Shown: positions 62,858 to 64,000 of the stretch, one piece after another
Position numbering within the stretch: the stretch's first letter is position 1
Layout of the letters: the number at the start of each line of letters is the position of its first letter
NCBI GenBank assembly: GCA_020631355.1
Contig: JAHDHL010000010.1
Span: forward strand, 80,538-144,537
Direction: 5' to 3'
Source of the DNA: Saprospiraceae bacterium
GTDB lineage: Bacteria > Bacteroidota > Bacteroidia > Chitinophagales > Saprospiraceae
Length of the DNA stretch: 64,000 nt
Translations under genes and position numbers: made by a program
The notes under the pieces: model-generated
Told to the model about the DNA's origin: nothing
Seen by the model: the letters and a program-made list of their open reading frames with translations, nothing else
Database searches by the model: none

Positions 62858-63769
62858 ATGAAGCATTTCAGAACACTCTCGGCATATTTTGATTATATGC
62901 AATTGCCTGGCCCTGAACATCCGATGTTGAGTGTCCTTTCCGCAACAGAAGATAATTTTCTTCCTTGTCCGAGAGAAAGCTCACCACCCATCACGAACGA
63001 GTGCTATTCAATCAGTCTGAAAAAGATTGTAAAGGGCAAATTAAATTATGGCCGTACCAAATATGACTTTACCAATGGAGCATTGATTTTCCTTGCACCA
63101 AGGCAAGTCCTGCAATGGGATAGTAGTGTTGTTTTTGAACAAAAGGGTTTTTCGATTAATTTCCATGAGGATTTTCTCAAGGGAACCGAATTGGCACATC
63201 AAATCAAAAAATACGGATTCTTTTCCTACTCTGCGAATGAGGCATTACACCTATCACCGAAAGAGGAAAAACAAATAGAATCCATCGTTCAGAATATTGA
63301 GATTGAATATCACAATAATCAGGATGAATTCAGCAAGGATATCATTATTTCCCAATTGGGTACGCTTTTGAAATATGCCAATCGTTTCTATGAAAGACAA
63401 TTCCTGAACCGGAAAGAATTATCGAATGATTTATTGGAACAATTCAACCAATATCTGGAAAATTATTTTGAATCGGGACAATTGCAACAAAAAGGAATTC
63501 CTAGCATCGAACAGGTAGCGGATAGCATGGCTGTATCACAACGTTATCTAAGCGACACCCTCAAGAAAGAAACAGGGAAAACCACAACTGAACACCTGCA
63601 ACTATATCTTATTGACGAAGCTAAGAACATCCTATTGAAACCCAATAAAAGCATATCTGAAGTAGCCTATGAATTAGGTTTTGAATATCCCCAATACTTT
63701 TCAAGATTATTCAAAAAGAAAGAAGGTCTTAGCCCCTCCGAATACAGGGAAAAATATAAAATGAATTAA
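62858..63769 (+). CDS. AraC-family transcriptional regulator
   Basis: 303 residues. The N-terminal domain (about 1-180) is a cupin-like ligand-binding part with GALIFLAPRQVLQWDSS (about 69-85). The C-terminal domain (about 205-303) is the double helix-turn-helix of AraC/XylS: EQVADSMAVSQRYLSDTLKKETGKT (first HTH) and SISEVAYELGFEYPQYFSRLFKKKEGLSPSEYR (second HTH with the family signature). It would bind DNA to activate or repress a nearby or distant operon. The membrane protein gene is directly upstream. Confidence 0.92.
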   Translation: MKHFRTLSAYFDYMQLPGPEHPMLSVLSATEDNFLPCPRESSPPITNECYSISLKKIVKGKLNYGRTKYDFTNGALIFLAPRQVLQWDSSVVFEQKGFSINFHEDFLKGTELAHQIKKYGFFSYSANEALHLSPKEEKQIESIVQNIEIEYHNNQDEFSKDIIISQLGTLLKYANRFYERQFLNRKELSNDLLEQFNQYLENYFESGQLQQKGIPSIEQVADSMAVSQRYLSDTLKKETGKTTTEHLQLYLIDEAKNILLKPNKSISEVAYELGFEYPQYFSRLFKKKEGLSPSEYREKYKMN

Positions 63770-63840
63770 GTGTAAATCCAACTCCCCATTCATATTGATA
63801 AATAAATTTCTATTTGTGAAGTAGAATAAATACAATTGTT

Positions 63841-64000
63841 GTGGTGCATCTAATTCAAACCAACAGACTCATCCTAAGAACTCCCAAGGAGGAGGATATT
63901 GATTTAATAATACCTTTCCTAGAAAAAAATAAAAAACATTTCGAACCTTGGGAACCCATGCGAAGTAGGGATTATTTTACTAAAAATGGCCAATTATCTA
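63841..64000 (+). CDS. GNAT-family N-acetyltransferase (RimJ/RimL-like), 5' part
   Basis: The first 53 codons are visible; the gene continues past the window. From GTG at 63841 (or 63844) the frame reads VHLIQTNRLILRTPKEEDIDLIIPFLEKNKKHFEPWEPMRS. TNRLILR.P.EED followed by a helix and the HFEPWEP segment is the standard start of RimJ/RimL-type acetyltransferases, which acetylate N-termini or small amines with acetyl-CoA. Confidence 0.75.
   Translation, partial: MVHLIQTNRLILRTPKEEDIDLIIPFLEKNKKHFEPWEPMRSRDYFTKNGQLS

Overview
This window looks like ordinary chromosome from a member of the Bacteroidota, possibly the Saprospiria/Cytophagia side of the phylum (inference; no rRNA is present to place it). 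The grounds are three secreted proteins with C-terminal type IX secretion (T9SS) sorting domains, several PorV/PorQ-like outer-membrane proteins, a carboxypeptidase-regulatory/TonB-type outer-membrane barrel, many lipoproteins with short signal peptides, A+T-rich spacers, almost no Shine-Dalgarno sequences, and promoter -7 boxes of the form TAnnTTTG. I see no tRNA, rRNA, CRISPR array, prophage or insertion sequence.

Layout. 1-3.8 kb (minus strand): 5' part of a RecQ-type helicase and two tandem PorV-like paralogues. 4.1-8.0 kb: a probable operon of aldo/keto reductase, SsuD-like flavin monooxygenase and sodium:solute symporter. 8.4-12.7 kb: a beta-helix T9SS substrate, a STAS protein and a family 2 glycosyltransferase. 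12.7-19.1 kb: alpha/beta hydrolase, LysE-type exporter, a large M1 peptidase with a barrel-like C-terminus, a lipoprotein and an exported superoxide dismutase. 19.3-24.0 kb: a TMTC-like membrane protein, tandem VanX-like and VanY-like lipoprotein peptidases, and a LOG-family phosphoribohydrolase behind a possible attenuator. 24.0-32.9 kb: L25, PRPP synthetase, CPBP protein, T9SS-exported esterase, outer-membrane barrel protein, RsmE and a DUF4159 protein. 33.0-37.3 kb: TolC and HlyD proteins without a pump, a TIGR04282 glycosyltransferase-like protein and a lipoprotein methyltransferase with a His-rich segment. 37.3-44.7 kb: a helical-repeat protein, a PKD/dockerin-like T9SS substrate, a family 1 glycosidase, a PorV-like barrel and a secreted helix-hairpin-helix/barrel protein. 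44.7-45.2 kb: an A+T-rich gap with a possible structured minus-strand RNA. 45.2-50 kb: DUF1295 protein, a double D-Ala-D-Ala ligase fusion and a PASTA protein. 50-54.7 kb (minus): a lone HlyD adaptor, a methyltransferase and an ECF sigma / Cys-rich lipoprotein / membrane anti-sigma-like cluster. 54.8-64 kb: lipoprotein, ValS, small membrane proteins, an ADP-ribosylglycohydrolase, a CotH-type protein, a gene remnant, a membrane protein with an AraC regulator, and the start of a GNAT acetyltransferase.

A recurring theme is the cell envelope: D-Ala-D-Ala synthesis (fused ligase plus PASTA protein), its breakdown (VanX-like and VanY-like lipoproteins), several outer-membrane barrels and T9SS cargo. 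No defence island or obvious mobile region is visible. The most unusual items are the fused ligase with unequal catalytic motifs, the sigma/anti-sigma cluster with a DUF6265-like sensor end, the secreted methyltransferase with a His-rich segment, and two candidate regulatory RNAs.
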